Source: Odiellus spinosus (Eukaryota > Arthropoda > Arachnida > Opiliones > Phalangiidae). From it: a stretch of DNA of 64,000 bases. The position numbers and the translations under genes are program-made. A model generated the notes under the pieces. The model was not told the DNA's origin. It searched no databases and was given only the letters and a program-made list of their open reading frames with translations. Every line of letters starts with the position of its first letter. The first letter of the stretch is position 1. Where the stretch lies: contig OY987226.1 of NCBI GenBank assembly GCA_963920705.1, forward strand, positions 23,941,636 through 24,005,635, in the 5' to 3' direction. Shown here piece after piece: positions 42,903 to 56,119 of the stretch.

Positions 42903-43480
42903 TACTAATTTAAACCTTCAAATTCGTCAGGGAAAGCGGTGTAGATGGTCAGGGAAAACCTGGAAAAGTCAGCGAACTTTGTTATGAAAAATCTGTGGCA
43001 ACCCTTTTCAGGGTAAAAAATAATTTAGGTGTGAAATTTTTAGCAAATAGTTTCGCTTTAACTATCAAGGCGCGAACTAGGCTCGTTAAGCCAAAATCTG
43101 TAAAAATTCTCGAGAAAAGCGAGTTTCTGATGCCAATGCAATATGTAAAAACTGCACATGAACCAATTAACTGTAAAACGCAAGCTATATCTTACAACAA
43201 CTCTTTTGAATCGATCACGCGCCATTTTGAGGATGAGCTCTCATTGGAATATACAATTGAGTTCTTTCAAAATAAATTTTAAGTTTCTTTGAGCCTAATT
43301 TCTCTACTTTGACTGTTAACCGCAATTCCGATGATACCTCTGACGTGTTTCTATAATAATTCTATATGTATTTTTATTCTAAATCAGTTTAAAATTACTT
43401 GTTTCCAGGGTCTGATAAAGTTAAATTCTTCCAATTGATTCAGCGCTTGAAGGTATAATACATCATTTTCCTTCTTACAG

Positions 43481-43735
43481 AGTAAAAAGGTAGCAGAAAC
43501 CTTGTATAACACGAAAAACATAGAGGAGTTCAACAAAAGCTATGAAAGTACATTGACATTGTTGGACCGCTACAGCAATGATTTGTTTTTTGTACGGGCT
43601 GATCTTACCAATAAGTTGATGGAGCATTTCAGCAAAACGTGTGCTGAAATTGATTCAGGATCAAGTGAAGATGACTGCTACAAGTCGGTCGTATCTACTG
43701 ATAACTTAGCCGAGTGTGGCGCTTCACCACTTTCT
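43481..43735 (+). CDS. Tudor-like protein gene, exon 2
   Basis: 255 nt between CTTCTTACAG and TTTCT|GTAAGT, phase 0 in and out (85 codons). The peptide is helical and heptad-rich (FNKSYESTLTLLDRYSNDLF, then LTNKLMEHFSKTCAEID), continuing the coiled-coil-like region from exon 1, and then turns acidic and serine-rich. The pattern recalls the B-box C-terminal coiled coil of TRIM/RNF17-type proteins. Confidence 0.7.
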
Positions 43736-44400
43736 GTAAGTCATTTGCTTAGATGATATTAGATCAATTAAGAAATTAATACCTAGATTTGTAACTTGTA
43801 TCTTTTGCTTAAAGTCACGCAAGGGATGACACACGTAGAATTTTTTATTACATAGGTTTGGATGAAAAAAAGTGCTGTTACGAAATTTCTCCTAAAAATG
43901 TTAAATCGTTTTCGTATCAATCATAGTAGAAATTCGCGTTTTTACAAGGTTTTTGTCGAGACAAATTTGAAGTTTTAGAAAATGGGAGTGATTTAATCAT
44001 GCTTAATTTGTATGTCCAGCCTGTTCGAATTGTAGCTATCTAGCGAGCAAACGCATGAACTTGCTTGCGGAGAAATTAGTGCTACTAGCATTTTAGCTAG
44101 CGAACTAGCAAAGCGCATGATTTTGCTCGTTGGTATAGAACAAACTTATCAGTTACGTGTATCTGATACTGTACAAATAAGATGCTACTAGAAATAATAA
44201 GGGACTCTCTTTGTTCTATTCTTATAACTAATTAGTTCCTTAACTCTTTTTCCATGGGCTAGTAGTTTTATTCTAAACTATTAGATCCCGTTTGCAATAT
44301 TATGAAATTAAAATATTTCCCTTCCTTTATGAATGAAATTGATCTCCTTTCCTCCAGACGAGATGCTTCTATAAATACAACCTAATTCTAAACTTTAGTG

Positions 44401-44496
<96 letters not shown>

Positions 44497-45757
44497 TTTT
44501 AATCCTAATTGCTACATCGGTATTCTGCTTCTTCTCTGACAGTGAAATGGTAACTGCCTTTTTTTTTAAAAAGAAATTATCTTTTTATGAGAAGTACATC
44601 GGGGAAACTGCTGGATATATTCTGAAGTTATTCTGCAAAAATATCACTTTCTAGCAGGACCTTGTTTTTAAAGTTAGCTGATAAAATTAGTGTGCACCAC
44701 CATAAATTTGTCTTTTCAATCTCTGATCTTCATCTGGCCAAACGGGCTCCGTTTTTGTTAGCAGATATTTACAGGATAATCAATAATCAAACTGATGACT
44801 CAATTTAGCTTTAATTCAATTATTTTTCACAAAATAATATAAAATTGCTTGACACTACTTCATTCTTTAAGCGACTATTCATTTAAAAAACTGTTTCACA
44901 GTTGGCTGACAAATAAGGCACGGATAAGATATAAAAAACATTATGTAAGTAATTAAAAGTTTCCTTGAGATAAGCGTTTAATGGGTATCTGTTTCTCGCA
45001 CTTAGATTAAAAGATGTTTGTACTATTTAGAACTAGTTAAGAAGCCTGTCTGTTGACCAAACAGATATCTGGCCACGGTTAAGAGCAGTAGCACCAATAT
45101 TCATTTCATCATTTTTAAGAATTCAGGCCAAACCTCTCCATAGTTACATTTTTTTTTTTTTTTTTTTTTCAAATGACAGCGTTACTTGGAGGTATTTGAA
45201 ATATGTAGTTCTGTTTGTTTTTTCTTTTTTTTCTTTATTAAGGATCGATTTGAATTGAAAGTTTTCCTTCAACAGTGCTAGCGCTTCTTGTTGGTCCATT
45301 TTACATTTCAAATAGACCCCCCCCCCCCAGTATTCCCTGTTCATATTTTTTTTTCCAGCCAACTACCTTAATGGTGGGATCTATTTGAAATAGACTGCAA
45401 CAAAATTTTTGATTTGTCATATTTTATGCGTAGCGATGGCTTAAAATGCACTTCAAGTGTATATTTATGTATGAATTTTCATGCTCTTTTGAGCATAAAA
45501 TCACATTTTTTGGGGGTTTGATGCATGACTATTTAGGCCGGATTGTGTCTAGTCAAAAGGATTGTTGCAAATATTATTTTTAGTAGTCGGCCTGAGTAGT
45601 GAATGTTCTGCATTTTTGTGTAAAAGTCATTGTTAGTAGGGGTATTTAGTTAATCTTCCACTAGTTAGCTTTTAATTTAAATTTCTTATAGTAGTCAAAT
45701 CCCTTAACTCGCGCACATTATATGTGAAACTGATTTTGACTCTTTTTCACTTTTCAG
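43736..45757 (+). other. Intron 2 of the Tudor-like gene
   Basis: Phase-0 intron of 2.0 kb. It contains (TTA)32 at 44402-44496. A weak LTR-family echo (GATCTCCTTTCCTCCAGACG) lies near 44340, and T- and C-runs near 45150 and 45320. Confidence 0.6.
44402..44496. repeat. (TTA)32 microsatellite
   Basis: About 95 bp of uninterrupted TTA/ATT. Confidence 0.97.
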
Positions 45758-46181
45758 CAGAATGGAAATCGCAGTTCTTCACACAACGCTTCCAATCATA
45801 ACACACTTGTCAAGGCCTCCTGTTTTTCTAACAATTCTGGAAGCCAAACTTTTAGCTTCGTTCCACCAATAGAGGAACCAAGTCGCCAGTTAGCTATTTG
45901 TGACTTGGATAATGGAACTATTAATGACAGTGTTAAACAGCCTGCAATTTCATCCAACTGTCAGTTACCTCCTTTCAATGACTTAAACCCAAATAACTCT
46001 TTTGCCAGTGATCGGTCTAACTTCTGTGTATCATCGCCTTCATTTGTTCCAAATTCTACACCAAATATTGAGAAATCCAATCAAGTTCAATCCCTAAAAT
46101 TGCATAATGAAATCAAAAGAGAGGATACACAATCACCAGAGGAAAGACTCTCACCAAATACTTTTCTCACTAGAGTCCAAG
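45758..46181 (+). CDS. Tudor-like protein gene, exon 3 (Ser/Asn-rich linker)
   Basis: 424 nt, phase 0 in, phase 1 out, ending GTCCAAG|GTATTT. The acceptor TTTTCAGCAG is a NAGNAG tandem site, so splicing could include or skip one glutamine codon. The peptide (about 141 residues) is low-complexity, rich in Ser, Asn and Pro (NGNRSSSHNASNHN), with no fold visible, consistent with a disordered linker in a Tudor protein. An alternative donor ten bases downstream is possible but breaks the phase to exon 4. Confidence 0.7.
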
Positions 46182-47625
46182 GTATTTTTAATGGTATTTG
46201 TCTTTTTTATATTTTATTTTATATTTTAATTTTTATTTAAGTTTCAAAAAACCTTTTTTTTTAACGTTTTAAAGAAATACTAGACTTTGATAGCAAGTTA
46301 TTTTTCATGGATATGGATTGTTGAAATATCCTTAAATTCCATATGAAGTCACTAAAGTTTTAGCGCAATTTATAATTAACTATCAAAGCAGCGAACTAGA
46401 CTCCCTAAGCCTATATCCACGGAGAAGTTATGGACTGTAATAATTCTTGAGAAAACTCAATTGTCAATGCCAATTAACTATCCAATTTAACTCTAAAGGG
46501 TGCGATATTTCTAACAAACATCTTAGGCATGCAGTTCACATGCCATTTCAAAGACAAGCTATCATTGGCCCCATCAATTGCCCTTTTGAATAAATCTGAA
46601 ATTGTTTCGGGCCTAGTTTAGCAATTTAATTAAATTACCTGCGAACTTACATAAATTGAGCAGTCGAAATTATACTAATAAGTTTAGGTGACTTTCACGG
46701 GGTGTGTTTGTACCTGGTGAATCTTAAAAGTCACTTAAAAAGTCTTAGAATTGGCAGAGATCTTTAAATTCACTTAAATTATGAAAAATAAGACTCCTCA
46801 ATTTTTTTATTTACCCCTTATTATGATCATCCTTAGCTACAGTATGAATCGTTACATCCTCTCTGAGATGCACAAATAATTTAACCCTTGGTTATTATAC
46901 AAAAATTAATTAATTAAAAAAATCATGTAAGTAAAGAAGCTTATAATAGCATTGAAAGACACTACATTATATATACATTTCATTTACATATTTGTAGGCT
47001 TTTATACAACAATTTCTTTAAAAGCGGAATGACAATAAGGCTGTTTTAATCAATTAATCAAACATAACTATGTTTATCATAAATCATCAGATGGAAACCA
47101 TTCTGAATGTGAGTAGCAATTTAAAGGTAATAGTGTTGAAGGTCTGAAACTTTTTGGAATTTTACCTTCAACCAGAGTCGAAGTAGCAGGATGAGACAAC
47201 CCTAAGGAAGCTTATTGCATAACTTTTTTATTTTTCAACTTTTCCACCTTTTGCTTTGGGGGAAAAGTTCTCTCAGAGTAAAGTTTTCTATCAATCTTTC
47301 ATTTCGCGAGAAGCTCAATTTTAAGGGGAGACTCAAGGCTATAGCAGTAATTTATACTACCTTACTTGGAATAATCATCTGCCCTTATATCATATGCTGC
47401 TAAATAAGGGGTGAAAATGGTTAGGAATTTTTGAGGTGATCTAACTGTTTCCAATCCTCTGATTTGGTTATAAACGTCCTACTTCAGTTCCAAAAATACT
47501 GCAACCAGAGAAATTTTGAACTCTGGAGAGAACAGAAAAGGGTTCAATCTATATTTCAGATAGTCCTAGTGGAACAAATCGTACTGATATATCCAGTACG
47601 ATCCCCCAGGGTTCCTACCCTACTA

Positions 47626-47815
47626 CCCTTACCAAAAAAAGTTAGTCTAAAGAGGTCTTGGGGAAGTCTTTCAGGCGTCTTATGCAGTCTTAAGAGGTCT
47701 TGGGGAAGTCTTCCATTATGTAAAGAAGTCTTGTGGAAGTCTTAATGACTTCCCCAAGACTTTTGTAGTGTTCTTGAAGACCTCTTCAGATCAGACTAAC
47801 TTTTTTTCGTAAGGG
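47626..47815 (+). mobile_element. MITE-A copy 10 (190 bp)
   Basis: Full-length forward copy with TA on both sides. Confidence 0.92.
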
Positions 47816-49056
47816 TAGCGTGCTGGTTTATAAGATAAATGAATCCTTCCCCAATACATCCTCTCCAATTACACATAATATATAATGCTGTAATATTTGA
47901 TACCGCTCTTCTAATTTCCAACAATGGCTCTCTTAAGGAGACACAATTATATAATTAAAATTAATCTATCTTTTAAGAAGACTACGCATGAAGTGGTATA
48001 TTTACGCATGAGGAAGACCTGCACTGGGACTGCACTGTTGCATGAAAACACACAGCGCAAGGGGAAATACATTCTCTCTCCCACAGCCTCATTGAAATTG
48101 GAAACCTCTTTTGGCGGGAAAATAAATAATTTTCTTTTAGTTTTAAAAACTGGAACGTATAAAACTAACAGTTGATCTAATTCAAAATAGAAACATTATT
48201 TGTTGTAACAGCGATGAATTTCTGGTCGTTTGTCACTAATATTATTAGTTACTAAACCTTGTCTACATCAAGATTGTGGACTCTGTGGAATCTGAGGACG
48301 ATAAAGCAAACTTTTGGGTATTTCAATTATTAAACTGTTAATTCCTTTGTCTAGAAAATTATCTGCCTCATAAATTATTTTCTAAATCAAGTTTTTTTAG
48401 TTTATGCTCAAAAGAATTCAACTTGTATTAAAAAATTGCTCAAATGATTATTCCAAATAAGGCGGTATAAATTTCTGGTCATAGATATTTTATATCAAGT
48501 ATATATGATCCCACTATTGATTGTACAATGGACTATCAGTCAAAATACATTTGTACTGATCTGACCCCTCTCTTGACAAATAGAAACCTTCCTAAAATAT
48601 TTTGAGTTTTTTTATATAAATTTAAATACATTTCATTGATTGAAGCCCATTGAGAAACTGCAATAGTGACAACTATCCAATAACCACATTTTATTAAAGG
48701 GGTGGGTTTGAAAAACCCCTGTTGGAAATAAATTAATGCGTGCCCGTGAAAAAATATTGCATTTTCCCGCATCATTGATAAATTTAGTTTTAAATGTAGT
48801 TGTCCATAGAATACTGTATCTGGGTGACATTGTCTAAACGGCGCCTATTGGTCGGGTGATGAACTCAGAAATTCAAACATAGGGGCTCCATGCTTTTATG
48901 AAGCAGCCAACTATAAGTTTGATCTGTAAAACCTTTTCCATCATATTTAGGAGATGCTTAAAAATAACAGTTTGTATTTTTCTCAGGCTTTCAATAATGT
49001 AGACTAAGTAAAATCAAGAAAGTGATACATCAGCTTTCATTTACCCTTTAATGTTA

Positions 49057-49112
49057 CCCTTACCGACAAAAGTTAGTCTTATGTGAAGAGGTCCTCAAGA
49101 ACACTAAAAAGG
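49057..49112 (-). mobile_element. MITE-A copy 11 (one end only)
   Basis: CCCTTACCGACAAAAGTTAG then GAAGAGGTCCTCAAGAACAC, after which the sequence leaves the family. A truncated copy. Confidence 0.8.
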
Positions 49113-50125
49113 TCAAAATTTCCGCCACATTAATTAATCTTTGTAAATATTAACATTATGGAATCATCTCTAAAATCATGGGATTATAAAATTTTCTATT
49201 TGTGTTTAAAGTTTAAGGGTGTATTACATGATGATGTATGATTCATCAATTAAGGTACAGTCATATCCACAATAAACTTTCCTTCTTATGCAAGAGGGTC
49301 ACCCGTAGTAAAAAGTTTCTTCTGCATATGACTGTACAAATGTGTGCACTATGTTATGGCTTGCGGATATAAGACTACATATATACCAATTTTAAAGTAT
49401 TTATGCGTTGTATATAAATTTGACTTATACGGAAAAGTAGTTAATTATAAAAAAAAATATGCTTCTTCATGGCTTGATAAACCACTTTACTGCGGGAGCA
49501 TTCGAACTGTGGCATTAGTCAACCACAATCGACTGATGTAGGACCACAGTCAGAAAGCTTTTGTAGTAAAGTTGTTTGTCAAGCTGCAACCGGGCTGTCT
49601 ATTTGACTAAACTACTGCGGGAAGTGTAACCGTTTAGTCTTTTCTTTTTATTTAATTCCCACTCTTGGGGAAGCCTACCACCTTCAGTTAAAATTTCTTA
49701 CTGTTCCCAAGGCCTATTTTTGACTGGCGTTATTTTCACTTAACTATTTTCATTCTCTTCTGGGAAGTGAGTTCGTTTCTTTTATTAATCTTATTCCCAT
49801 CCAGAAGGTTCAATTGCAATAAAGATTCACTTACCTTAGATGTATTAATTTCTTAATTTTACTGAAGTCTATTGGATACTAGATAATAGAAAATATGCTC
49901 GTCAAATTCCTTTTATTTAAGAAGCGTTTCTTTATGATAAGCAAAATAAATCATTCATCGCTAGAGGAATAAATAATACTTAAATTCTTAATGATCATTT
50001 TAAGTTTAATTCGCCAAAAAGAGATCTAAACAAATCCTTAAATTTTCTAAGCGCAACCGTCGGGCTGACTCACGTTTTTTTTTTTTTTTCTTCTTTTAAC
50101 TGAAAGTGTCAGATGTTAGGGAGAA

Positions 50126-50205
50126 TGCAAGAGGGCGCCACCAGTTTTACTAGGTCGAAATATTTTTTATGGACTTTTAAAACTGGTGGAGCCCCATTGC
50201 ACTTG
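50126..50205. repeat. Hairpin with AGGGCGCCACCAGTTTTA arms
   Basis: CAAGAGGGCGCCACCAGTTT pairs with AAACTGGTGGAGCCCCATTG with two or three mismatches across a loop of about 25 nt. Possibly a small MITE. Confidence 0.5.
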
Positions 50206-50239
50206 TTCTAATCAAAAATTCATATCTAGTAGCGTTCCT

Positions 50240-50930
50240 CCTTAAACTTACTTGTCGAATCAATCTCTCCAAATAGGCTTTCCCCCTTGCAGGTTCGATA
50301 ACCGAGCTAGTGTACTGATCTACCAGATTGAATTACCTTCCCAATACACCAGCGCTAATTAGAAAATATTAAAAGTAATAAATAATTAGGTAAATTAAGA
50401 ATTCTCGGCAAAGAAGTTAAAATATCAAGACCGAGTGGTAGTAGGATCTAAACTCAGACTAGAACTCATAACTCCCCCTTGCAGGTTCGATAACCGAGCT
50501 AGTGTACTGATCTACCAGATTGAATTACCTTCCCAATACACCAGCGCTAATTAGAAAATATTAAAAGTAATAAATAATTAGGTAAATTAAGAATTCTCAG
50601 CAAAGAAGTTAAAATATCAAGACCGAGTGGTAGTAGGATCTAAACTCAGACTAGAACTCATAACTCAAAAGACTTTATTCTATTAACTGCTAACATGAAT
50701 CTCTTTAAAAGATTCATGAGATACAATACAATTTTAAAACAATAAAATCATATATCTATTAAGGAGAGATATACCTGTACAATTAAAAATGATAATTACA
50801 AATCTAAACAAGGGGAATATTGCGATTGCCCTCTGATCCTAGGCTTAGAGGCTTCTAGTTCTTCTGTCCAACTTCCTTCCCTAGACCATGTTCCGATTAT
50901 TAGGATTCCTAATTCTGTGACGATGATTTT
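50240..50930. mobile_element. Single arm of the 57700-59480 fold-back family with a fresh 192-bp tandem duplication
   Basis: GGTTCGATAACCGAGCTAGT, TGATCTACCAGATTGAATTA, GGAGAGATATACCTG and CATGTTCCGATTAT correspond in order to the left arm at 57810-58200. 50281-50472 is repeated as 50473-50664 with one visible difference (TCTCGGC against TCTCAGC), so the duplication is recent. Confidence 0.75.
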
Positions 50931-52336
50931 TTTTTTTTTTTTTTATATTTGGTGGACTAAAAATTTATTTATCGAATTTCATCTTTTTCTGAAAAACAAT
51001 CTACAATGTCAAATATTTTTGATAAAATAATGTTTTGTAACTGCCATGACATTAACATTTACAACCAAACACCCTAGTTTTTGGTCTAAAAAGTACCTTA
51101 AAAGAATTCCAGCCTGCTTTCAGGGTTCAGCATTTTGCATTTCTGAAGAGAGTGAACGACCTGACCTGGGGTCCGATTCTGCCCATAAATATAAGGATAA
51201 ATCCGTATTTCCTGCCTAAGGATTGTCTAAAGGCAAATTAAGTTTTTCAAAAATATCGGTATTCTACACCATGCCCTATCCGTACGAAAAATCCTTGCAT
51301 TTAAGGATAAGAGAAAAAATTATCCTTATTCTCTCTAGCGAAAGGAGTACCGAGTTTCGTATAATAATTATTTAGACCAAGGCTTAGGGTTTAGCCGTTG
51401 GGGGCTACCGACACAAGTTTTTAACTGTTTTTGAAATTGCAGTTTGTATGGATATTAACTATAATTATGGCCAAAAGGTTAGGAAACGTTTCCAGCAATA
51501 AAAATGGAAAAAATACTAGATTTTTTTAGAAATGCATCCGGAATTGGTAAGTGGACGCTTTATACAGCCACTTTCACCAAGCAAGTACATGATATAGACA
51601 ACAGAGCGTAGCGTTCTTATTATTGGACTAGCTGGAAAAGCGAAAGAAACAAAACCTAAATCTTAAGGCTATCAAATATTAAATAAGCACACAAAAATAG
51701 TACAAATACATTAAAGAACCATGCAACAAACCTACTTCAGTGTCTACGGGAATAGCTACAGCATGATAGGCGATCGCCTAACCTATCCCATAATAGGTAC
51801 GCGATATGCTTGATTTTCGATCCCTAGCTTATAAGGCAAGGTCTAACCCTCACTTTATCATAAGGACTTTATTTTGTCCTTAGTCAGGATAATTTTTGCT
51901 AAGTACGCGTCTAGAATACCGACATTGAGATCAAGGACTAATCCGTGTTTTAAGGATAAAAATTTATCCTTCCAACTCGTAAGGACAGTTGTAGAATCGG
52001 ACCCCTGGTAAGGGTTTGTGTTGTCGCTCTTGCGAGATGGTTTGAACACTTATATGGATTGACTTATTATTGTCCTTTATAAACAATTTAATGAATTTTA
52101 CTTGACTGTGGATGTTAATGCCATGGAATACCTTTCAAATTTTTATATTAAACTATTTTTAAACTAAAAAGCAAAGCTAATCACTCCCACCAAATTTCAT
52201 GTTTTAAAAAGTTGAAAAGTGGACATATATGCTTTTAGTAGTACTTCAACTTTTGTACCAACAATTTATCCAAACATTGAAGCAATCATCGAATCTCCTC
52301 TACCTAGCTATATTTAAAGACCGAAGGAACCATCAG

Positions 52337-53843
52337 CAGTGTTGGGTAAAATACTTTACTTTCGGTATTTAAAATACTAAATACTCCTATGATAAAGTAT
52401 TTAAAATAAAATACTAAATACTCCGACTATAAAGTATTTAAAATAAAATACTTAAATACTAAATACTTAAAATACTGTAATTTTTAGGCCTAGCGTGAGA
52501 CCGACTCTAAAATTTACACCGACCTAGACAAGACCGTACGTTTCAAAAGATCGAGAAACGTCGAGAATATTCCTCGTAATACTGTAATTCTTATTGCTAC
52601 TTCAATGCCACTATGCTCAGTCCTCCTAAATCTGAACGCTTCTATTTCTGAACACTTTCATTTAAAAATGTATAACTTAGCTTTGGTTGGGTCTGTTTAA
52701 AGATGGAAGAGCTATTTTGTAGATTAAGAACGGGGCTATTCGCGGAACACAACTTCATCACTCTAGGAAAAAACCCGAAGAAGATACGACACTAATTAGC
52801 CAACCGCGATAATTAGCCTAATTAATTAGACCGTTTTTAATTTGTTTTCCTTTATAGTCCAGGAAAAAGGTTTTACGAATTTCGGAAAAAAACGTGGGCT
52901 TAGGCGCTCGGTTTGGTCGTAAAGTTTGAGTTTCCCGCTACAAAATAAACTTCTCAAATCCAGAATTTGCCCACAAACTCTTCGCCAAAACGTAATTTTA
53001 TAATATGTTCAAGAATTTCTAATTCAGAACGGTGCGAAATTAATATTTTTGAGAAACTCCCAAAATTTGCTAAAGGAACCACTTCCGCACCTCGAATCGA
53101 GAAATGAGTGCCACCAATGGATTTCTTGGCCGAATTTACTAAGTGAAAGGCGGAATTAGCGCGCTCGAGCCAGAATATGCGAAGTTATCGACGATTTTCT
53201 TTGAAATGAGGATTCCTTTATAGTTTCTACGCACAAGCAATTTTGAAATCGCCGATAACTTTGCTAGATAAATTCGGCCAAGAAATCCATTGTGACACTC
53301 ATTTCTCGATTCGAGGTGCGCAAGTGGTTCCTTTTGAAAATTTATGATTTTTTTATGTAGGTTAAAATATAGTTCAGATTTAGAAGCAGGGGGTGTTCAG
53401 AATTAAAATCGTTCGTTCAGAAATAAAAGCCGCTACTGCCGTTTTAAAACCACGTCCGCGTCAAAAGTACTCTTCATGGAATGATGAAAACTAGCGCAAT
53501 GGGTGCGCGACTATACAAACTTAATATTAAATACTTAATTTCATCGCTAACAATTCCAGAGTAATCGAGATCTCGGATTTCTTAAAATGCGTTCAGATAC
53601 AGGCGACCATACCCTACCGGCGATAACAAAAAAAAATTTTAGCGTGTTTCTTCCGCTTGCATGGAAAATTTAATTGTACGGAGATTTTTTGATAAATAAA
53701 GTATTTCGCTAATAATATTCAGTATTTTGTTTAAAATACTAGAAAAAATGTATTTAAAATAAAATACTAAATACATTTATTTAAAAGTATTTAAAATAAA
53801 ATTCAAAATACTTAAAAGGTATTTAAAATACTACCCAACACTG
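52337..53843. mobile_element. hAT-like non-autonomous element (1507 bp)
   Basis: CAGTGTTGGGTAAAATACTT at the left and AAAATACTACCCAACACTG at the right are inverted; CAGTGTTGG ends are common in hAT elements. Subterminal regions are arrays of AAATACTAAATAC and TATTTAAAATAAAATAC. Inside, CGAATCGAGAAATGAGTG (53094) pairs with CACTCATTTCTCGATTCG (53299), continuing through GGATTTCTTGGCCGAATTTA. The expected 8-bp duplication is not clear. Confidence 0.7.
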
Positions 53844-54259
53844 ATAGACATTAATTTACTGATAAAGGTAATAAAGCTACCTATATAAAATCCGTCAAAA
53901 TACCTTTATAGAATGGACCTTTAAATTATTTCAATATACCATTGTTATGGTACCGCTTTACGGACAAACCATGGAACAGCGTACAACCTAATGCTGCTTT
54001 CTCATGCCCTTTTAATGTTTCCAAAAACTTCCCCAAAATTCTGGAGCATTCTCTCCTGTTCCTACCACATTTCTAGTGTTCAAGGCATTTCTAGAAGCTG
54101 CATTCCTGAGTTTGTAATCAACCTTATAATCATTTGTATATTTGATGAAGGTTGTTTTATTTAAAGAGTGTTTTTTTTTTATGTTTTCAATTAATTTTAT
54201 CAAATTAAACTTGTTTTTCAGAGAAGTCGAAATTTCATATTAATCTGTTTTGGGTGCAC

Positions 54260-54727
54260 CAAATCAAGAAAATACAAATAGCCCAAAAAAATTGCGATCA
54301 ATAGAATGCACTGTTTCTGGGCTTTGTAATATTATGATATTAATATTGCTGTATTTGATCTTACCGCATTACTTTACCGGCCTTCGAATGTAAACCCCCA
54401 AAAACAAATTTTTTACTTTATGAATTATTAACGTAGAAACGCAAAATTTTAGAATACTTCTACTGGATTCTGCACCTTATTTTCCTAAGAAACCATTTAA
54501 CTTTAAAGATTAGATTGAAAGTTATTCAAATTTATATCAAGGGATACAAATTCAGTATAAACAGAAGCCGAAAAACAGGGATAGTTAAAGCGGCCTTATT
54601 TCATAAACTGTTTAACATTTTAAGCCCAAAATTGAGATGTGTTAGTTTCAAAGAAGTGTCTGCAAAATTTCATAAAAATTGCTTGACCCATGGTGACATG
54701 ATTGGTTGAGTTCTCGTGGAATGACCC
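54260..54727. repeat. Remnant of the GGGTCATTCC-terminus family
   Basis: Ends CTCGTGGAATGACCC, preceded by AAAATTTCATAAAAATTGCT and TGACCCATGGTGACATG, as in the copies near 5534 and 20070. Confidence 0.45.
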
Positions 54728-54927
54728 AATATGTATTTTTGTTGTTGCTGTAATTTTTATGTTTTTACATATACGTTTAATATTTTGATTAGTTTTTTAA
54801 CAATCTTTCGAAAAATGCTACTCAAATTCCATATTTGGAGTTAATGAAAAATTCGTGACAGCCTCAACCTTCCTAAACTATGAGATCATTAGAGATTTTG
54901 AATAAAATTTATGAATAATTTTTCTAG

Positions 54928-55167
54928 TGTCCCGAAACTTTTATGAAGATGAGGCCCATGAAACTCACAATTTAGAAATTATGAGTGAAGAAGATAAGGT
55001 TCATATTGAAGTTGCTAATGAAGCTCCTGAGGATATTTGCAACACCTACACGTCCTCTCCCCACGCAGAATTGTCCTTGTCAATGTCCACAACATTAAAT
55101 CCAAATGCTCCTGCTTTTGAAGCCCCGCAAGCCTCTGTCAACGATTATAATGGACCTCTCTTAACAG
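54928..55167 (+). CDS. Tudor-like protein gene, exon 4
   Basis: 240 nt between TTTTTCTAG and TTAACAG|GTATTA, phase 1 in and out. The joined codon G|TG gives Val, followed by SRNFYEDEAHETHNLEIMSE. The peptide is acidic then Ser/Pro/Asn-rich (TSSPHAELSLSMSTTLNPNA), an extension of the disordered linker. Confidence 0.65.
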
Positions 55168-55639
55168 GTATTAAAAGAGCTTAGTACTAGGTGCCCTTGT
55201 TTCATTTGCATATAAATTATACATTTTTCTGATTCAGAAAATGTGTATAGTTAGCAAAATCTCTGTTGTTTTATGCGTTATATCCTGTGCAATTCCTAAA
55301 CCAATGTATGATTTTTGTATTCAAGCCGAATACACTGAGAGATCGAGATATGTGCAGATAGTTTAAAATTTCGCGACTCCTACTAACCTAAAAATGTGGG
55401 TCAAACCTCAGGTAATTGAAGTCAGTTTTGAATCGAAGAAATGTCTTAAGCTTGAAATAGACATGCAAACTGACTCGATTCAGGCTTTGTCAAATTGGTC
55501 TCGCTCCCAAGCTCACGAATTTAATCTTTAGAAAGTAAAAAAAAAGATTCCTAGACTATTTTTACATGCTCGTTACATTGGTTTTATTTTCTTTTCAATA
55601 CTCTCCCATAGAATATATTAAGTAATTGGCTTACACAAT

Positions 55640-55860
55640 GGAGAAAAATCTTTTTATTCGGTTAAAAATGGCTCAAAATAGAAAATTCCTTCTGAAGATG
55701 ACGAAACAGACCAAATTAAAAAACTTGAATTCAGCAAAAGTGGACCAAAATATAAAATGCCATTGGTCCACTTTTGTTGAATTCAGGTTTTTTTATTTGG
55801 TCATACTCAGACCAAATTAGGTTTTTCTTCTTTGGGAAATCAATTTTCTATCGTTATTTT
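55640..55860. mobile_element. Hairpin MITE with a 37-bp near-perfect inner stem
   Basis: CCAAATTAAAAAACTTGAAT (55711) then TCAGCAAAAGTGGACCAA pairs with TTGGTCCACTTTTGTTGA and ATTCAGGTTTTTTTATTTGG (55763-55800) over a loop of about 15 nt. Weaker pairing extends outward (ATAGAAAATTCC with GAAATCAATTTTCTAT). Looks like a small snap-back element; it could fold as an RNA hairpin if transcribed in the sense intron. Confidence 0.6.
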
Positions 55861-56119
55861 ATGGGAGTTAGGTGCATGTCTGCTTAAAAGGGATAATTCA
55901 TGCACCCAATTTTGTGTTCATTTTTATTGGGTTTGAATTTCGGTAAAATTTTTTAAAATCGAGCCAATGAGAATACTTTTGCTATTGAGCTGATTAAGAT
56001 TTTTTTTAAAACCTAGTGGCATAGAACAAAACTCAAGCACTGTTGTAGGCTGGCCTGTGGTCATGAGTCCAATTCCTTATTTCCATGAAATTCAATCCTG
56101 ACCAAACTTATGAAATTTT

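Larger units (their letters stand above)
42098..43006. mobile_element. TIR element beginning CAGGGTTGCCACAGA, with two MITE-A inserts
   Basis: AGGGTTGCCACAGA (42099) pairs with TCTGTGGCAACCCT (ending 43005). Subterminal CCTGGAAAAGTCAGGGAA-type blocks occur at both ends. TTCAG flanks both sides if one terminal base is counted in. Two full-length MITE-A copies account for 380 of its 909 bp. It lies immediately upstream of exon 2 of the Tudor-like gene. Confidence 0.65.
46182..54927 (+). other. Intron 3 of the Tudor-like gene (about 8.7 kb)
   Basis: Phase-1 intron. It contains two MITE-A copies, a partial fold-back arm, a hAT-like element and a GGGTCATTCC-family remnant. 46200-47600, 47816-49050, 49113-50120 and 50931-52336 hold no recognised exon. 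TACAGTCATATCC (49254) and ATATGACTGTACA (49326) form a small inverted pair. Confidence 0.55.
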
